DNA from: Certhia americana
Lineage: Eukaryota; Chordata; Aves; Passeriformes; Certhiidae
DNA length: 64,000 bases
Assembly (NCBI GenBank): GCA_018697195.1
Contig: CM031858.1
Location: 90,187,473 to 90,251,472, forward strand
Direction of reading: 5' to 3'
Shown here: positions 1 through 14,040 of the stretch, piece by piece
Numbering within the stretch: the stretch's first letter is position 1
Layout of the letters: each line of letters opens with the position of its first letter
Program-made: the position numbers and the translations under genes
Notes under the pieces: model-generated
Told to the model about the DNA's origin: nothing
Seen by the model: the letters and a program-made list of their open reading frames with translations, nothing else
Databases searched by the model: none

Positions 1-2300
1 TATTTAGAATAGAGTACTTCTGGGTTTCAGCTGAATTAGAGAGATTGAAAACGTTCTTTACCTTTAAGATCTCTTGAAAACACCTGTATATCACAGAGTG
101 AGCAACTGCATATTTTGTCCCTCTATTAACCATGGTCTGGATCAAGCTCAATCAAGTCCAAGAAAGATTCTTATTGAATACAAAATGAGTTAGCCTGAGA
201 CTTTTGTCCAGACTTTTGACTTATGTCCATACAAATTTCAGATAGTGATTGCACGATTTTCCTCAAGGAAGCATTTTGTGGCAGTCCACTGGAAGTATTT
301 ATTCATTGAAATTCCTGGAGTTGGTAAAAGGTGAATACATGGTATTAAATGCAGCAAAATTAATTTTTGTTTCATTAAAAAATCCTGAGTTGAATTTTGA
401 TAAAATTAAATAAATAAAAGTTGTTTTTCACATTCAAGTCATATTTATAAAAATTGAAATTATTTGTTTAACGGATAAGTATTAAACATTTATTAGCTCT
501 TGGCTTTACAGAATTGAGTTTCCTTAAAAAAAAAAAAAAAGAAAAAGAGGAAGGCATGAAAAAAGACAACTAATTTTTACTTCATTGTCCACATAGGAAG
601 CAAAACAATGCATAAAGGTGTTCCTGTTCCCCTAAAATCATGTGTGCAATTACAGATTCTCTTTAAATGACAGGTGATGATCTTCAGGAAATATGATGCT
701 TCCTCTTAAAGAAAATAACCCAAACACAGTAAAGAGTAAGCACTTTAGAAAGACATTTGTTTTATTCTGTTGTTATCTTTCCATCACACTATATGTTGTG
801 ATTGCTCAAATATGTTGGATATTCCTCAAGGCAAACACTAACATCTGCTCTTGCAATCCTTTCCCAAGCAGAGATATTAGTGATTTCAATGGAGATTTTC
901 CCCAGGGAATGACTTCACACTTGGGGGCAGGATGAAGTTAGATAATTTAGGGCCTGATCTACAATGTGTCGAAATCCAGCAGAATTGGGAAAGGTTCAGC
1001 AACACTTCACAACTGGTCTCATCTTGCATTATTCTGAGCAACAAGAATTTTTAATGCTGACTTTAATAAGAGCAACATCTGGGTTGGGACAAAGTTAAAT
1101 CCATATGGGATTTCCCTCACTCACAGGAGCACCTATCCTGGCTTCAGTGAGATTATACTTATGATAAGGACAAGAAGGACTGGCCTTTAGAAGACAAATT
1201 TTTAAACCTTAAAATAAATATTGTTAAATTAGAAGCATGAATTTCCCCATTTCCTTTCAAAAGCTGCCAGGCTGAAAATTCAAGTGTAGAAATAATCTCC
1301 ATATTGAAGAATTCACACTGAAAGAGTGGCTCATCCTTTTTTACTTCATGTTTCTAGTACCACTGAAGCTACCACTCAAAACAAATGTCCTTTGCTGCAC
1401 CATAAACCAGTTTCTTTCTCTTTGCACTGCACATCTTTACATTTTCTCTTTGCTATTAGATGTATTAAGGAAAAAGATTCAAATTATTAAAAGCAGTTAG
1501 TAAGAATGAGAAATTCGATTTATTATAAGAGTCATGACAGTGTCACGTACTGTATTTTTCATCCCTCTTATTAGTAACTGGGCATTATTTAGCCCCCCTA
1601 ACTGAAAAATATCATGCTGATTGTTATCACTTGGAAAGCAGGAGATTTAGTTTTTAACCCCACCAGTATCCCTGAAAAGGTATTTCTCACAGAAACACCC
1701 CATCCAGCACAGCTATTTATCAAATTCTCTCTAAAGTTCTAGCTCTGTAACATCCTTTTCATATAGTTGTGCCTCTTAGATCGAATAATAAGGTATGTTG
1801 ATTAGAGATTGTAATTTCAATGGTACAGAATTATTTAAATGTAGTACAGTCTTGGTGATAAGCCAGTCACTTATTTGGTCAGATTTTGATGGCTCATATT
1901 ACTTTGGGATGTCATCGTCATCCCAAATGTGTCATCTCTCACTTTGGTTGCCAGTAAAATTAACTGCGGTGTCACCAGTCACAAACAATGGAGTAGATTG
2001 AAAAATAACAATGCAAACAAAGTTTTGCAAGAGCTGTGCATATGCCTGGGTTAGTAAAACAGATGGTTTCATCGTAAGCTGGTGTTTGACAAGGAATCCT
2101 GGTTTAAACTGCGTGAAGCTGTTGCTGGTGTTGAATGTCCAGACTGTCATGTCCCCTGTGAAAGTTCATCCCATTTGATTCTGCTTGCCTTGAAAGATTC
2201 CAGGTTGGAGCCACAGGCTGAGGCTTTGCTCTACTATTTGTCTACTTATGAGCAGTACAGAGTCAGTCAAGCCTGAAAATCATTAGGGTCTAGGCTGCAT
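1..2300. other. AT-rich intergenic DNA, no gene seen
   Basis: No frame here has coding character; the open frames are short ATG-to-stop stretches in AT-rich DNA without recognisable protein similarity. An A15 run lies at 526-540. The words around 943-960 (gggcctgatct) resemble the start of an old sauropsid interspersed repeat, but the match is too short to call. Nothing else was recognised. Confidence 0.6.
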
Positions 2301-2302
2301 TC

Positions 2303-2351
2303 ATGGCACTGCTTCTCTGGCTTTTACTCTGTGTCTCAGTCTTCTGCTCTG
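2303..2351 (+). other. possible signal-peptide-like first coding exon (weak)
   Basis: An ATG at 2303 opens 16 codons reading MALLLWLLLCVSVFCS, then one extra base, then gtaagt at 2352-2357, a perfect-looking splice donor. A short hydrophobic leader ending in phase 1 is the usual first-exon design of secreted or immunoglobulin-type surface proteins. Position +4 is G, but -3 is T, so the start context is only moderate. I see no matching downstream exon, promoter or CpG island, and hydrophobic codons are common in T-rich DNA. A chance ORF beside a chance donor is the simpler explanation. Confidence 0.15.
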
Positions 2352-2359
2352 GTAAGTGC

Positions 2360-3900
2360 AGCTGCAGTTCTCAGTACTTCTGCAGATTATATAGATAAAC
2401 TATAGAAAAGCAGAATTTTCACCACTTAAAAAAAATTAAGGGACTGGTCTGGCTGATTCCCTCTCTGTGGTGTGAAAGTGATTTGTCTTGTCTAATGAGA
2501 GAGGTGTAATTTGATGGTTTGAACCCACCTCACTTTTGAAGCTCTCTGTCTCCACTGATTACAGAAGTAAGCCAAATTATTGCCTTGGACAATTTATCTT
2601 ATTTGTAGAAAGGAGATGTGAATTCTATCCAATCTATTTCTGCAAGATGATAAGAGAGTTTTAGAATGAAAGCCATCTCCTTTATGCTTCTGAGAAATGT
2701 AGCTTTATTAGAAAAATTATATTTTCCTCCTGCAAAGAGATATGGTTATAGAAAGAGTAGGTAGGTATTTTCTATTTTAAGAGGATTTACTTATATAGTT
2801 CTTTTAAGAATGAGACAAAGTAAGTCTAATACATTTCAAATTAAAACATCACAGAGATCCTGAAGGGTGGTGATAGTAATTCTTCTCTTACTACAATAAG
2901 TTTGCCAAAATGGGATGTATTTCAAAAATCACACATACAAACTTATAAATCCTATCAGGATCATTGATAAGATGCCAAACACAGTGTTTGTGTTCCTCTC
3001 TCTCTCTCCCAAATACCTTCACAGACACGAACACAGGCACAGAGCAACTATATTGCTGCTTCCACCTTTACTAAATTAATTCTTTCCAGGCCCAGTCTTG
3101 GCACCCAGCCATGAGGCAATAATCTAGCCAGGATCGCACAAGCAATGTGCTCATGGTATTTTCTCATACAACACCTGTGAAAGGCACCTCAGAAAATAGA
3201 CTTATAAGGTATCAGAGAGTTGTGGAAAGTGTCTGCATGCTCGGAGCACAATCCACTTGCTCTTGGCCGCATAGCGGACAGACAAGCTGGGAAAAGGACA
3301 CTTTGCCCACGCCAATTTGGAAAATCCTGTGTGTGTCAGTAAACCAATTGAATGCCACTAAACTAATAAAATGTCACACAAGGTAGCAGCTCTCTTCCTC
3401 CACCTTGCAGGCACTTGGCTGAAGGAAAAATAAATCATGAGCTGTGTGTTTTCATGATGTTCATATCTAGCTGCTGTGAGGAGGGCAGTGACATATTATT
3501 TTAGTCTTGTTAGTTGTTCTGACTGTACTGAAATAAGACTGTTTTGTGTGTATGTGCATATTTTCTCCTGTAGTCTCCTTCTGTAGTGTGATTGAATGTG
3601 GTTCTTTTGGTTCTCGTTATGTAGCTTGAAATTATTTTTATGTCATAAAAATTATCTTTGACAGTTTTGAAGCCTTTGTTCAGGCCTATAACACCTTTAT
3701 AAGTTATTGTTTTCTTATAAGCCTTTAAAATGAAAGCCATAAAAAAGCACATGTTGGAGATTGAATAACAGTAAAGTGTAAAAAGTTACAAAATGCATCA
3801 AGCATCACAAGTGAATAGTTTCATCTACAACTGTACACTTTTATGGTTTATGCAATCACCTCTGATTATCACAGTGCCTCATTTCTCCTGTTTCTCTTAA
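2360..3900. other. intergenic DNA with a short CT repeat
   Basis: No gene recognised. A short (CT)n tract occupies about 2994-3008. The part from 3100 to 3420 is somewhat less AT-rich and holds a 79-codon plus-strand frame (3147-3386) without any motif I know. I treat it as chance. Confidence 0.5.
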
Positions 3901-4510
3901 GTCCAATGACAGAAGCTGCTCTGCTCCGTTCTGGGCTTGGGTGCTCACAGCAAGCCTCAGTGACAGGCCACTCTCAGCTGCTCCTGGTCCCCAATAATTA
4001 GCCTGCTATGGCAGCTACCTCTTGTGGTTTTGCCTGTGAGAGACATTTGACACAGCAGACATCAGAGGGATTTTTCAGGAGGCTCTTGTGGCGTCCGAAT
4101 GGCTCTTAATTAACCACTTAGGTATCCTCGTTCACTCTCCTGCTTGGCACTTTCCAAATGGTAGGGGTTGCACTGCGGATCTAAACACCGGGGAAGCATG
4201 CTATCAAAAGATCTTGTAAATGAAGGCTTGTGTAAATTATTTTTAATGATTCCCTCCTGGCACATCATTATGTTTGTAGTTACACACAGGCACTTCAGAG
4301 ATGGCTCATCTTCCGTAAGGTCAGCTGCAGGACCACCATAACTAGCTGCAGTCAGTAAATGGCTTATTAATTAGCACAGTGATTTTACATTGCTAAGAGC
4401 TCTGATGTATGGAGCTAGAATTGTAATTGTGTAGGATCGAAATAATAAGCCATCTCAGGGCTCCTTATGCAAATTGCCATATTATAAAATCATTACCTAT
4501 CTAAACACTG
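3900..4510. promoter_or_regulatory. candidate conserved non-coding element (enhancer-like)
   Basis: This block keeps about eight CpGs (for example near 4092, 4096, 4129, 4177, 4189, 4312 and 4438) although the surrounding DNA is CpG-poor. It also clusters homeodomain and POU-type sites: TTAATTAA at 4106-4113, ATTAATTAG at 4366-4374 and a perfect octamer ATGCAAAT at 4467-4474. It has no long frame and no repeat similarity. Such texture is typical of developmental enhancers conserved among amniotes. Conservation itself cannot be seen from one sequence, so the call is an inference. Confidence 0.4.
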
Positions 4511-7500
4511 AGTTTTAATAAGAATTACAATGATGAATTTTATGATAATTGACACTCAAATTTTAATCTCTTGGATTTTTATCATTTTGGTGGTTAAAGT
4601 GTGTTTCTAATTAAATGTTGCTTAAAATGCAAAGGATTGTTTAACAATTCTATTCAGTTCTTCCAGTTCAAATCAGGTTATTCTCTTTGGTCATAGAAGA
4701 TGGGCCTTCTTAGTAATAGGTATATGACATTATGTATTACTTGTAGAGTAAGATGTTTAATCTTTCTCTTTTTTTAACAATTATGATTTTGATGGCACTG
4801 TATTGTCAACCGTGGGATAGAGCATAGCATGTACTGTTTGGTCTGACTTCCATAGTAAAATTACTCAAAATAAGGAATTAAAATCTAGGGAAGATTTTGA
4901 ATGCTTATGAAATTTAATAGATTTCCCTTCTTTATTTATTATTCCAAAAGGTTTAAACAGAGATCTAATAGTTTTAATCTTAGATATGTATGCAAAGCTA
5001 AATTTCAAATTACTATCAATAGCATAATACAAAATACCTAAAACCAATAGATGGATCACAATTTTTTTTCCAGACAGATTTTATTTGCATATTACAATGT
5101 TTATTTTACAGCATTTTTCTTCTGTGAAATAATTACTTCAAAGGAGATGCATCAGCAACAAATCTGGGAAAAGTTTTTTTGGGTAGAGACATAAAGCATC
5201 AATCTGAATATATCACATTTTAGTGCCTCTCCTAAGATCTTACACTGCTTGGAAATTCTCTGAAGAACAACAAATCATACACATTAACTTGTTGACACAA
5301 TGAAGACAAAATTCTGGGAAGTGAAAAAGTTTTCTCCTATGAGCTGATCATTCCAATGCAGAGTATGGCATTGAGGAAATAGGCTATGTCAAATGAAGAG
5401 CAGAGAATTGCGTAAAGAATGGCTGAACCAAAGGAGACTACAAGTCAATCTGAAGGAGAGTTCTTTTTCTACCAGTGACCAAAAATGTGTGTCTTCACAA
5501 CAGTAAAAACAGAGGGGGAAAAAATTGTTATTTTATCTGAATAGGCTTCAAGCCCCTGATTACTTGCAGCTCAGGAGCCACTGTGAGTTGAATATGACTT
5601 CTCTCATATGAGCAATCCTCAACTCACTTCTTCCCTTATTTTAATCAACTGTCCTTGGAATCTTGTAAGCCTTCAGTACCCAAAGGAAATTTCCTTTGCA
5701 AGGTGTTCCACAGATCTATCCATTATTGCAGGTCCCTTGGTGTCCTCCATGCTGACAATAATTTTGCAAATACTAGAAAAATATTGTGATCCTAATACAA
5801 GTACTACGGCAAATAAAAGAATATGCACAAAGTCACAGCCACTGTTCAGATCTTAATACAAATTGGCGCAGCCTTCTAGTTTTACAAAAGACCATTTTAA
5901 AATGGATTGGTAAAATTTGAAGATACTTGAAATAACTAAAATGGAACAAAAAATATCTGTGGTATTCCCAAAGTATTGAGAGAATATAGTGGGACTTGAA
6001 ATGCTCACCTATTCCTATAACTTTTGGCTGCCATCTCAGACAAGGATCAATACCACAATATCATATCCTGCTTCTTTCCACTGAATTTTTTCACTGGGGA
6101 TGCTGTGAGAAGATTAAAATTGACATCTGAAAATCAAATGTGTAGATCATAAGTGATCATTTGAATTTTTCTGTGATTCAGATATTTTTAGCAAAAAAGG
6201 TAAAAGGGTAATTAAAATCAGTCTCTACTGTTGATTACTATCTTGTGCCTTCTTACAGTTAATACTTTGAGGAACTCTCTTCATGGTGGCCTACCATTAT
6301 AAGGAGGTATAAGAATTAATGGAGATGGACAGTCTCTATGTTGCTTCCATGTTTTTTGTTTTAAATCATATTGCAAAACTGGAAAATAGACCCATATAGA
6401 AACAAAAAATTCTAGAAGTCAGTGAAGGTTGATAGAATGCTAAAAATGACAGATTCACAGGCTTCTGAAAATAAATGTTACCTAAGTGGAAAATGGGTTG
6501 AGGTGGATTTCAACACATACTATACACATAAGTCTTTCTTTTAGCAAAGTAAATATAACTTTTATGTCTGAATACAGAAAGAGGTAGTTCTGGTATGAAG
6601 CTGCATTTCACTTTGTGTGGATACATGTATTATGTGTAAAAGCCTGTTCCAACTTGTAACTGAGCAAGGCCAGATCTTGGTGCTTTTATATGTTATATTG
6701 GACAATTTATAGAATTCTGAATAGCACTGAAGTACAAAGTTTCATTCATACCTTTTTTTCCTAATTTTGTCTTGAAGTTTTATTTTAAGAAGAGTCTGTC
6801 ACAACCCTATGTTTTGACAGCTATAAAGTATTGCTTAGGAAGGGGCAGAAAAAGCATACAATTGTTGTTACACTGTAATGATTGCATTTGGCAGAGAGGA
6901 ACGATTAAACCAAAGCCAGACAACTACCAATTCTCTTTCCTGTGGTTTTGCTACTTTAACTTTGCTTTACAGGCGTCCAATGGCATGGTCTCTTTACAAT
7001 CTTTTAAACATTCCTCTGTGATTTTTGGTATGCTGTGCACACTAGAATGCAATCAACATCTGTTAATTTCTGTCCATTAAATGTATTATCATAACACACA
7101 AGCATGATGTTTTATTTGTATGGCTGAAATGAGACTTATGACCCATAATCCATCATCTTCCTGTCATATTTTTATATGTTGTCTATTCAATCCCCAGTAC
7201 ATTTAAAAAGCGTAAAGCAAAACTCTCCTTAAGTTATAGACCAGCTGCTGAAGTGTCCAGCTGAAGAGGTCATTGTGCTTTATTTTTGCTGAATCTAGCA
7301 GGAGTTGCTCATTCTAAGCCAAACATAATACAACGTGGATGTCCCCAGAAGCTTAATGCTGAACTACCATGTCTAAACTTTCTAGCAGGCATTTTTCTGA
7401 AAATATCATATTGCAACAGATAATGCTTAGAGAACATGGATTCAGCTTAAATTAAAAAAAAAAAAAAAGGAGTAAAGCATCAAGAAATGTTGGAACATTT

Positions 7501-10000
7501 TTTTGTGTATGACTACAAAGAAACCCTCACTAATATTGCATGGATAAAAATAGTCAAAAGTATTTTGGGGAGTAGGTTTTTTTAGCATAGAATATAACTG
7601 AAGTTTAAATCACTGGCTTATTTAATAGTCTATCATTATTTTCATTTAAAAATTCAGTTATATGGAGCTTAAAATTATTTTTAAAGCTTTGGCAAAATGT
7701 TTGACTACTCAAGAATTGGCTGTATTTTATTGTATTTTCATAAAAATCTGACTGGACTGTTAAGTCTGACATCAGGGATAAATAAATGTTCTTTGTAGTC
7801 AAAACTTGACTGTAGCTATTTTACCTTACAGTAGTGCAATTTCATACCAGTGGGAACTCTAATATATATTTTGCAAATTGTGGGTAGAGTTTCGGAGTTT
7901 GAGTTTTGCACCCTTTGGAAAAATAGATAAACATCAGAATGCAACCTTGTATCTATTTCCAATAACATCAATATATAATCATGGTAGATTTTCATACACT
8001 AGAGAATAGATCTCACCTTTGTAATAAAATTTGGAAATTACACAATAAAGGAACAACGGAAGAATAGTGAGAACAATATAGTTTTAACTTACTCCATGTG
8101 ACACCCTAGCGTCCAGTCAGCATGAACTGTAAACAAACACTTATGAAACATTAAATAAATATCAATGGAGACCATAGCCTGGAATTGAGAAGTATATTCA
8201 GTAACTCAGTTCTGTCCATTTATCTTGCATTTCCTACTCTATAGAGAGAGAAAACACATGTAGTACAAAAGAAGAAGTTGCAAAATATGTTGCAGGTGTG
8301 TCAGATATGTCTTGGAAGAAGGGGAGAGCTGAGTCACAAAATTTGTAAAGTGTTAGAACCACTAACTGTGCTAGAAGCAACCAAAGACAGTCCTGTCTAG
8401 TTAGAATAACCTATTTTTTTGATTGTTCATTTATATTTTAAGCAGTGAAAAGGTTTAGTTTATTCTTTAATTTTTGCCAATTAACTAAGTCAGGACAGAG
8501 TAACCTGATAAACATAGTGTTTCATGTCTAAAGAATAATCAATAAGCTGGTCTAGGCTTGTCGGACTAACATGTTCTTTCCACAGATCATGAAGTAAATA
8601 CAAACCTTAAAAACTACTCCTTAAATGGACAGTATGGATCTCTTTGCATATTGGTAATATGGAGACCTGTGATGACTGTGCTCCCTCAAGAGTGTTTGCT
8701 AGCGCCTTTTGGCCAACACAGCAGCAGAACAAAAGTCTGGCTTAAGGGTAGTTATAACCCACCAGGTACTTGTAAAAGCCTCGCAAGCACATCTTTCCCC
8801 ACAACTTCATGGTCAGCATTATCACTGGATTTGAAATTTGAAACCTACAATTTTCTTACCCTTGTACTTCAGCCTATCTTACTTTAGGCCTGTTAAAACC
8901 TATGCCATTCCCTGTCCTCATCTCATGCACAGATGATAAAAGTCTCTTGCTCAACACCTGAAGAAGACAAAAGGCCAGTAAGTAGGAGACTTTGCTTTTT
9001 AATTCTGATTTACCACTTGTATTGTAGATGTGTCAGAAGGAATATATATATAGTGTGTCTAGGAATAATCTAAATAGAAAATGACCATGCAATGTTGATG
9101 GAGAAATCCTTTTGGAAGCAGACATTCTGAAACCTAGTGCTTTTAAAGCAGAAATCCACTACCACAAATCTAAACATGCAATTTTCTAGATTCTGTGGGG
9201 TAGGTTTTATTTTGGTAAGAACTAAAGAACCAGGTGATCACAAATTCTCTTAAGTGTTCCTTTATCAAGTTCCCCATACAATAGTAGATGGACATGGCGT
9301 ATCACAGATTTTTCAAATGTAAGCTTCAGGTACCTGTTTCTGTTACTTTCTTTCATTCATCTCTCATTTGCATAGCTAGAACAGCTTGAAGAGATTCCTT
9401 TTTCCAAACTCCAGTACTAGCAAGGGAAAAACCATTATTATCCATTTTTCCACTGTGTTAGACTATCATCATCTTACTGAAGCAGTTGAATTTTTAATAT
9501 TTTCTGACTTTTTCAGTGGAAACTAATTTCCTGGAACAAGAAAAAGGCATTTCCCCAACTTTTGTTTCTCTTACCAATGTCTGACAATAAAACATAAATA
9601 TGTTCAGGCTGCTAAAAGAAGTCTCAGTAAATCTTCAAAACAGGATACATTAGCAAAGTAAACACAGGAATTTTCACTAGCATCCCTAGCAAGCCTTCAA
9701 TACCTTCTTGATTGTAACTAAGATGATCACATATAGCAGCAGCTGATACCTGTAATATCATGTTCACGTAAATGGCTGACCTGTAATGCAAAAAAATTTT
9801 TCATGTTTGGAAAAAAAGAGCAAAAACCAACTTCAGTGACCTTCAGAGAAGCTCTGTTTATTTTCATACAAGGTTAGCTTTTCTATCTAAATTTCTAGGA
9901 GTCTGAAAAACGGGTTTCACTGCAGGAGCTGGCTGACCCTTAACTACACACTCTAAGTACTTGCTTCCCAATGAGTCAATCTTTTTAACCAGTCAGTTTT
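4511..10000. other. AT-rich intergenic DNA, no gene seen
   Basis: Contains only short chance frames and homopolymers, including an A15 run at 7454-7468 and a short TA repeat near 9041-9052. The words near 6668-6690 (ggccagatctt) resemble an old sauropsid repeat but are too short to assign. I see no splice-flanked coding frame, no CR1 tail and no LTR. Confidence 0.6.
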
Positions 10001-10014
10001 CTTTTCTTACAAAT

Positions 10015-10150
10015 TTTGCTGCTGTTTTCTGCACTCCCTCTGATTTGACAGTATCTTCATGTTATGGTGAAACACAGGGCTCTGTATAGTGTTCCAAACA
10101 ACACAAAGCAAATGTTAACTCTTAACATTTGGATGTTTCTTATACTTCAG
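10015..10150 (-). repeat. decayed CR1 LINE fragment (ORF2 C-terminal region)
   Basis: Read on the minus strand, the stretch resembles the CR1 ORF2 segment just after the reverse transcriptase. In the family this encodes a conserved LEYC-type motif followed by a run ending at a lysine-rich helix. The plus-strand words actccctctgattt, atcttcatgttatggtg and tagtgttcc align in order and spacing with the reverse complement of the CR1 consensus as I remember it. Identity is perhaps two thirds with indels, and no reading frame survives. This is an old copy. Confidence 0.45.
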
Positions 10151-10179
10151 TTGTAAGTTAGTTTTAAACTTATTTTTAA

Positions 10180-13100
10180 AATGCATCTATACATTAATGC
10201 ACCATCATTCATGCTTTATCTCCTCTCTCTTTATAGGTTGTTTCCTAATGTTTTGTAACATTACTGTATATCTGTCTTTAGTTTCTAGTTCTGCTGAGCT
10301 TTGCTAGCCTTAAAAATAATAATTACTAGGACCCTACATTTATTATTGCTATTAAATCTTAGAAGGTTTTGAATTGAAATCACTCTAATTTTTTACCTAT
10401 GTCAAGTAGATCTTTAAATTCTGACATTCTAACAACTCTGTTTTTTCTTTAAAATAGATGTTTCTTCAATACAATCTCTATCAAGAAAATTGTCACTGTA
10501 TTGTAACAGGTGTGGGTTTTGTTCAGCAAATATTGAGTCTTTGAAGAAATTTTTCACTGTTTGTTGCTGGGTTAGTGTTGATAACCTTTCTTGGGAGAGG
10601 AGTTTTGGCATAAACCACTTTTATAGTATCCTCCACAGTACACTTCTTCTGGGAGTGGTTTCACAGGATTTGAGCAGAAAAATATTGCTGAGGTGACCAA
10701 CTTTCTGTAAAGGCCAGTGAGCTTCCATGTGATCAACACTCCTGCTTTCAGGAGTAAGGTTGCAAAAATGTGTGAGGCAGAGATTAAGTCAAGGTAATAT
10801 ATCTGTGTGAATGACTGCCCTGACCCATTTGCCTTTCATTTCAAAATTTGTAGTATTTCTGTCTACATTTGTTGCTGCTGTCAACACATCTTGCTTTGTT
10901 TGCCATTCCTGACAAAGCAAACACCATTTTTATTCACTGAGGTCTATGTCTATTCTCTCTTTGACGTTTTTGCCTATTTGAAGCAAAAAGTTCTAAGGAA
11001 GGAGCCATTCTAAGGAGGGAGACAATGGATTGAACTCAGTCAGACATTTTTTGGGGGTGACTTCAGCAGGTTTACCTGAGTAAGTGTAAAAGCAATGGAA
11101 AAGTGTTCCTCTGCTCACAATTCCATTTATCCTAGACCTACATGAGTGTTTATACAGCCTTTCCTGAGCTGAGTCGTGCCCAGCAAAGATGATTTTAATT
11201 ACAAGGATCACTCAGCCAAATTGTGCAGCAGTCTTGCAGTCTTGTATCTTTTCAGGTTGTCATGGAATTTCACTTGAAATTATGTGTGAAGAGGTTTCTG
11301 GTGGAATTTTCCATTGGTCATGCATATGTCCACTGCAGTCATTTCCGACATCATGTGCCTTTGCATGGTTTTCCTTTTGCAAATAATGTTATCCCATGGT
11401 GGCTTCACACTTGCTCCTTAAGTTCATAAATCCCATGCCCTTTTCCTGCTTTCCCATCAGTGCAAAAATTTGAACAGTAAAAACAATTCCACAAATTCCA
11501 CAGTAAAAATATCTTTAAAACACTGGAAGGGTTTTACTCTTTTATAATTTTTTCTTTTTTGTTTGTTTGTTTGTGTTTTTGTTCTGTTTTGTTTTGTTTT
11601 GTTTTGTTCTGAAGCAAGGATCTCTAATGGAGGTATATGTTTATGTATTATCGTATATCAACCAAATTACACTAACAAAATACCCAAGCTTCATGCCTTT
11701 AATTCCTCTATTAAAAAAATGGATCCACAGAGCCCTTTATTTATGAAATAAAGCCTTTCTGATGCTATATATTTAATAAGCTTTAATTAGGGTTTATTTA
11801 AAGAGCTAAAACTTCCCAATTTTTTTTTTTCCAAATTTATCTTGTAACATTGAAGTTTTCTAGTAAAAACATTTACAAGTGTCCTTAGGCAGTGTACTAC
11901 TGGCATTCAGTTAGCAATAATAACAGTTAATCTTAAGGATCAAAAATACTGAAAATACTATTATTCAAGTGTTTTCAGGACTTCCATTCCTAATGCTAAG
12001 GGTTTGTAATTTCTAACGAAAAACTTTTGCTTTATTTCTTAGATTGCTTAATGCCAAACTTGTGATAAATATTGTGAAGCAGCAGCAAGGCAATAGTTGA
12101 TATTTAACCAAAGAACAGCAAATCCATTGGCATGGACTAGGGAGCACTGCTCATTTTATGATACATCCTGTGATACCTTTCCTTCACACAATCAAAATAA
12201 TTTCTTCTCCTGGATTCTTCTGTTGTATTTTCTAGCATTTAGAATGCTTAATGGAACTCATGTTTTATCCTCCTAGCAGTGACTCATCCATGGAACAATG
12301 GAGTACTCTTACTCATATTTGTGCATCTGGGGAGGTACTAATACTCAGCTGTATCTGGGTAGCCAAAACCACCTCATGATACTGTGTCAACTAAATTACC
12401 ACAAGCCAAGAAAATTGGTTAAGGACATGTTTAAATCTCATTTTTTTCCATTTTTTTGTGGTTGTCTCTAACCATTTTTTTTTATTTTATTATCTCTGTG
12501 AATAATTATTTTTGCATTCTTTTGCCTAACTAACCCTTGCTGGCGTTATATTTTTCCTTGTTTGATTTTCTTCTATAATCCTTTCACATACAGTTTTTAC
12601 CTCTGTAAATGTTTCTTGCTTCCATCCCTCGCAAATGTAATCCTGCATATTTTTGAACTGTATTTAAACAGTTTATTTATTTATTTGTTTTGGGGGTAGA
12701 AGAAATAACAAAATACACTGACAAAAGAACATAGATGCAGAAGAGTCATCTTTTTGCCAAGATGTGTTATTGTGTGTTCTAACCAACCACAGATTTACAA
12801 TTAATAATAAAATACACAGCAATTTCCCTTGACCATCCCTAGCAGGATAGCAGTAGGGAGTTATTTAAATTAAATCAGAATAATTATTTTAAAATAGGCT
12901 TCATTAGATATATAAATATAAATCACACCACCACAGATTGTTTTAAAGTGGTTGTCCCAGGGGCTTCAGAAAGAGTGGATGATGAAAAAGGAAAAAGAAA
13001 AAGAGCTTGGAATGAGTCCCAAGAGAGCACTTTTGAGTCATTTCAGTTTTACATTATCACATTATATTAAACATATTGAAAAAACTATAAAGACTCTTGA

Positions 13101-14040
13101 ACTGGTGACAACAGTGAGGTGACATGATCTTGCATTATTTCTCAATTTTTTTCAGTAGTTGACATTGGCTTTATGCAGCTTTTAATGTTTTTATAGTATT
13201 TTATGCAGTAAAATTTTATACAATAAAGCATAAAGAATATAAGCTATAGAACATTAGATAATAGATATTTATCTACGGGTTAGATTGTTCTAATTGTTGA
13301 AGACAGCAAGAATTGCTTAATTCTGTTATGAATTCAAATGAAGGCAATATTTAATAAAATGTTGTTTATCCTGAGGCACTTGTTTTTTTAAAGGAATTGC
13401 AACTTTTGCTATTGTCATCCTTATTTCTTTATTTACTTATTTTCTTATTAACTTTTCTATAGTGTGTTTGTGTGATAGCACAGTATGTGCAGAGTTTGCT
13501 CTCACAGAGGACTGAAACCTAATATACAGATTTTGGCTGGCTCAAATGAAAACATAAAGATTGTGGCTATAAGGAGGGATAAAGAAAAATACATAAAGAA
13601 ATTTTAATATGGTAAGAGGTTAAATTCTTACAAAATCAATACTTACAAAATGTATAATAAAATATAACTACTTCATTAAATTCCACATTTTTGTATCCTA
13701 TGAAATGTCTGAGAGACTTAGATGGTATTAGCCAAAAATGATCATTCTGTCCTTGCAAAAAGATCATCTAAACAAGATGAATGTGAACTTGATAGAAATA
13801 AAAGGTCATTTTTTCAGAACTGTACATTAAATAAATGACATAGTCATATCTGCCTTACAATGATCTTTTTCAGGCTCAAAGAAATAATATTTTTGTATTT
13901 TGTGTATGCATGGCTGATTTTTCATGCTAGAAATTTAGATATAATAGTTCAGACTAGATTCTAGGGATATAATATTTAAGATCTTCATTGCTGTTGTAAT
14001 ATAAATTTATACTAAGAACATATAACTATATAGGCAGGAA
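10180..14040. other. intergenic DNA with T/G simple repeats
   Basis: No gene recognised. The main structures are (TTTG)n at about 11555-11574 and (GTTTT)n at about 11585-11608. The segment 11050-11090 (gtgacttcagcaggtttacc) loosely resembles an old sauropsid repeat. Several 60-70 codon frames here have no motif and overlap one another in different phases, which marks them as chance. Confidence 0.55.
11555..11608. repeat. (TTTG)n / (TTTTG)n microsatellite
   Basis: Three to four TTTG units followed by a short interruption and about five GTTTT units. The plus-strand frame running through it (11563-11751) is an artefact of the repeat. Confidence 0.85.

Noticed and set aside
2082..2276. A 64-codon frame just upstream of the signal-peptide-like exon
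   Set aside because: No similarity recognised, no in-frame link to the candidate exon, and it ends at a stop before it.
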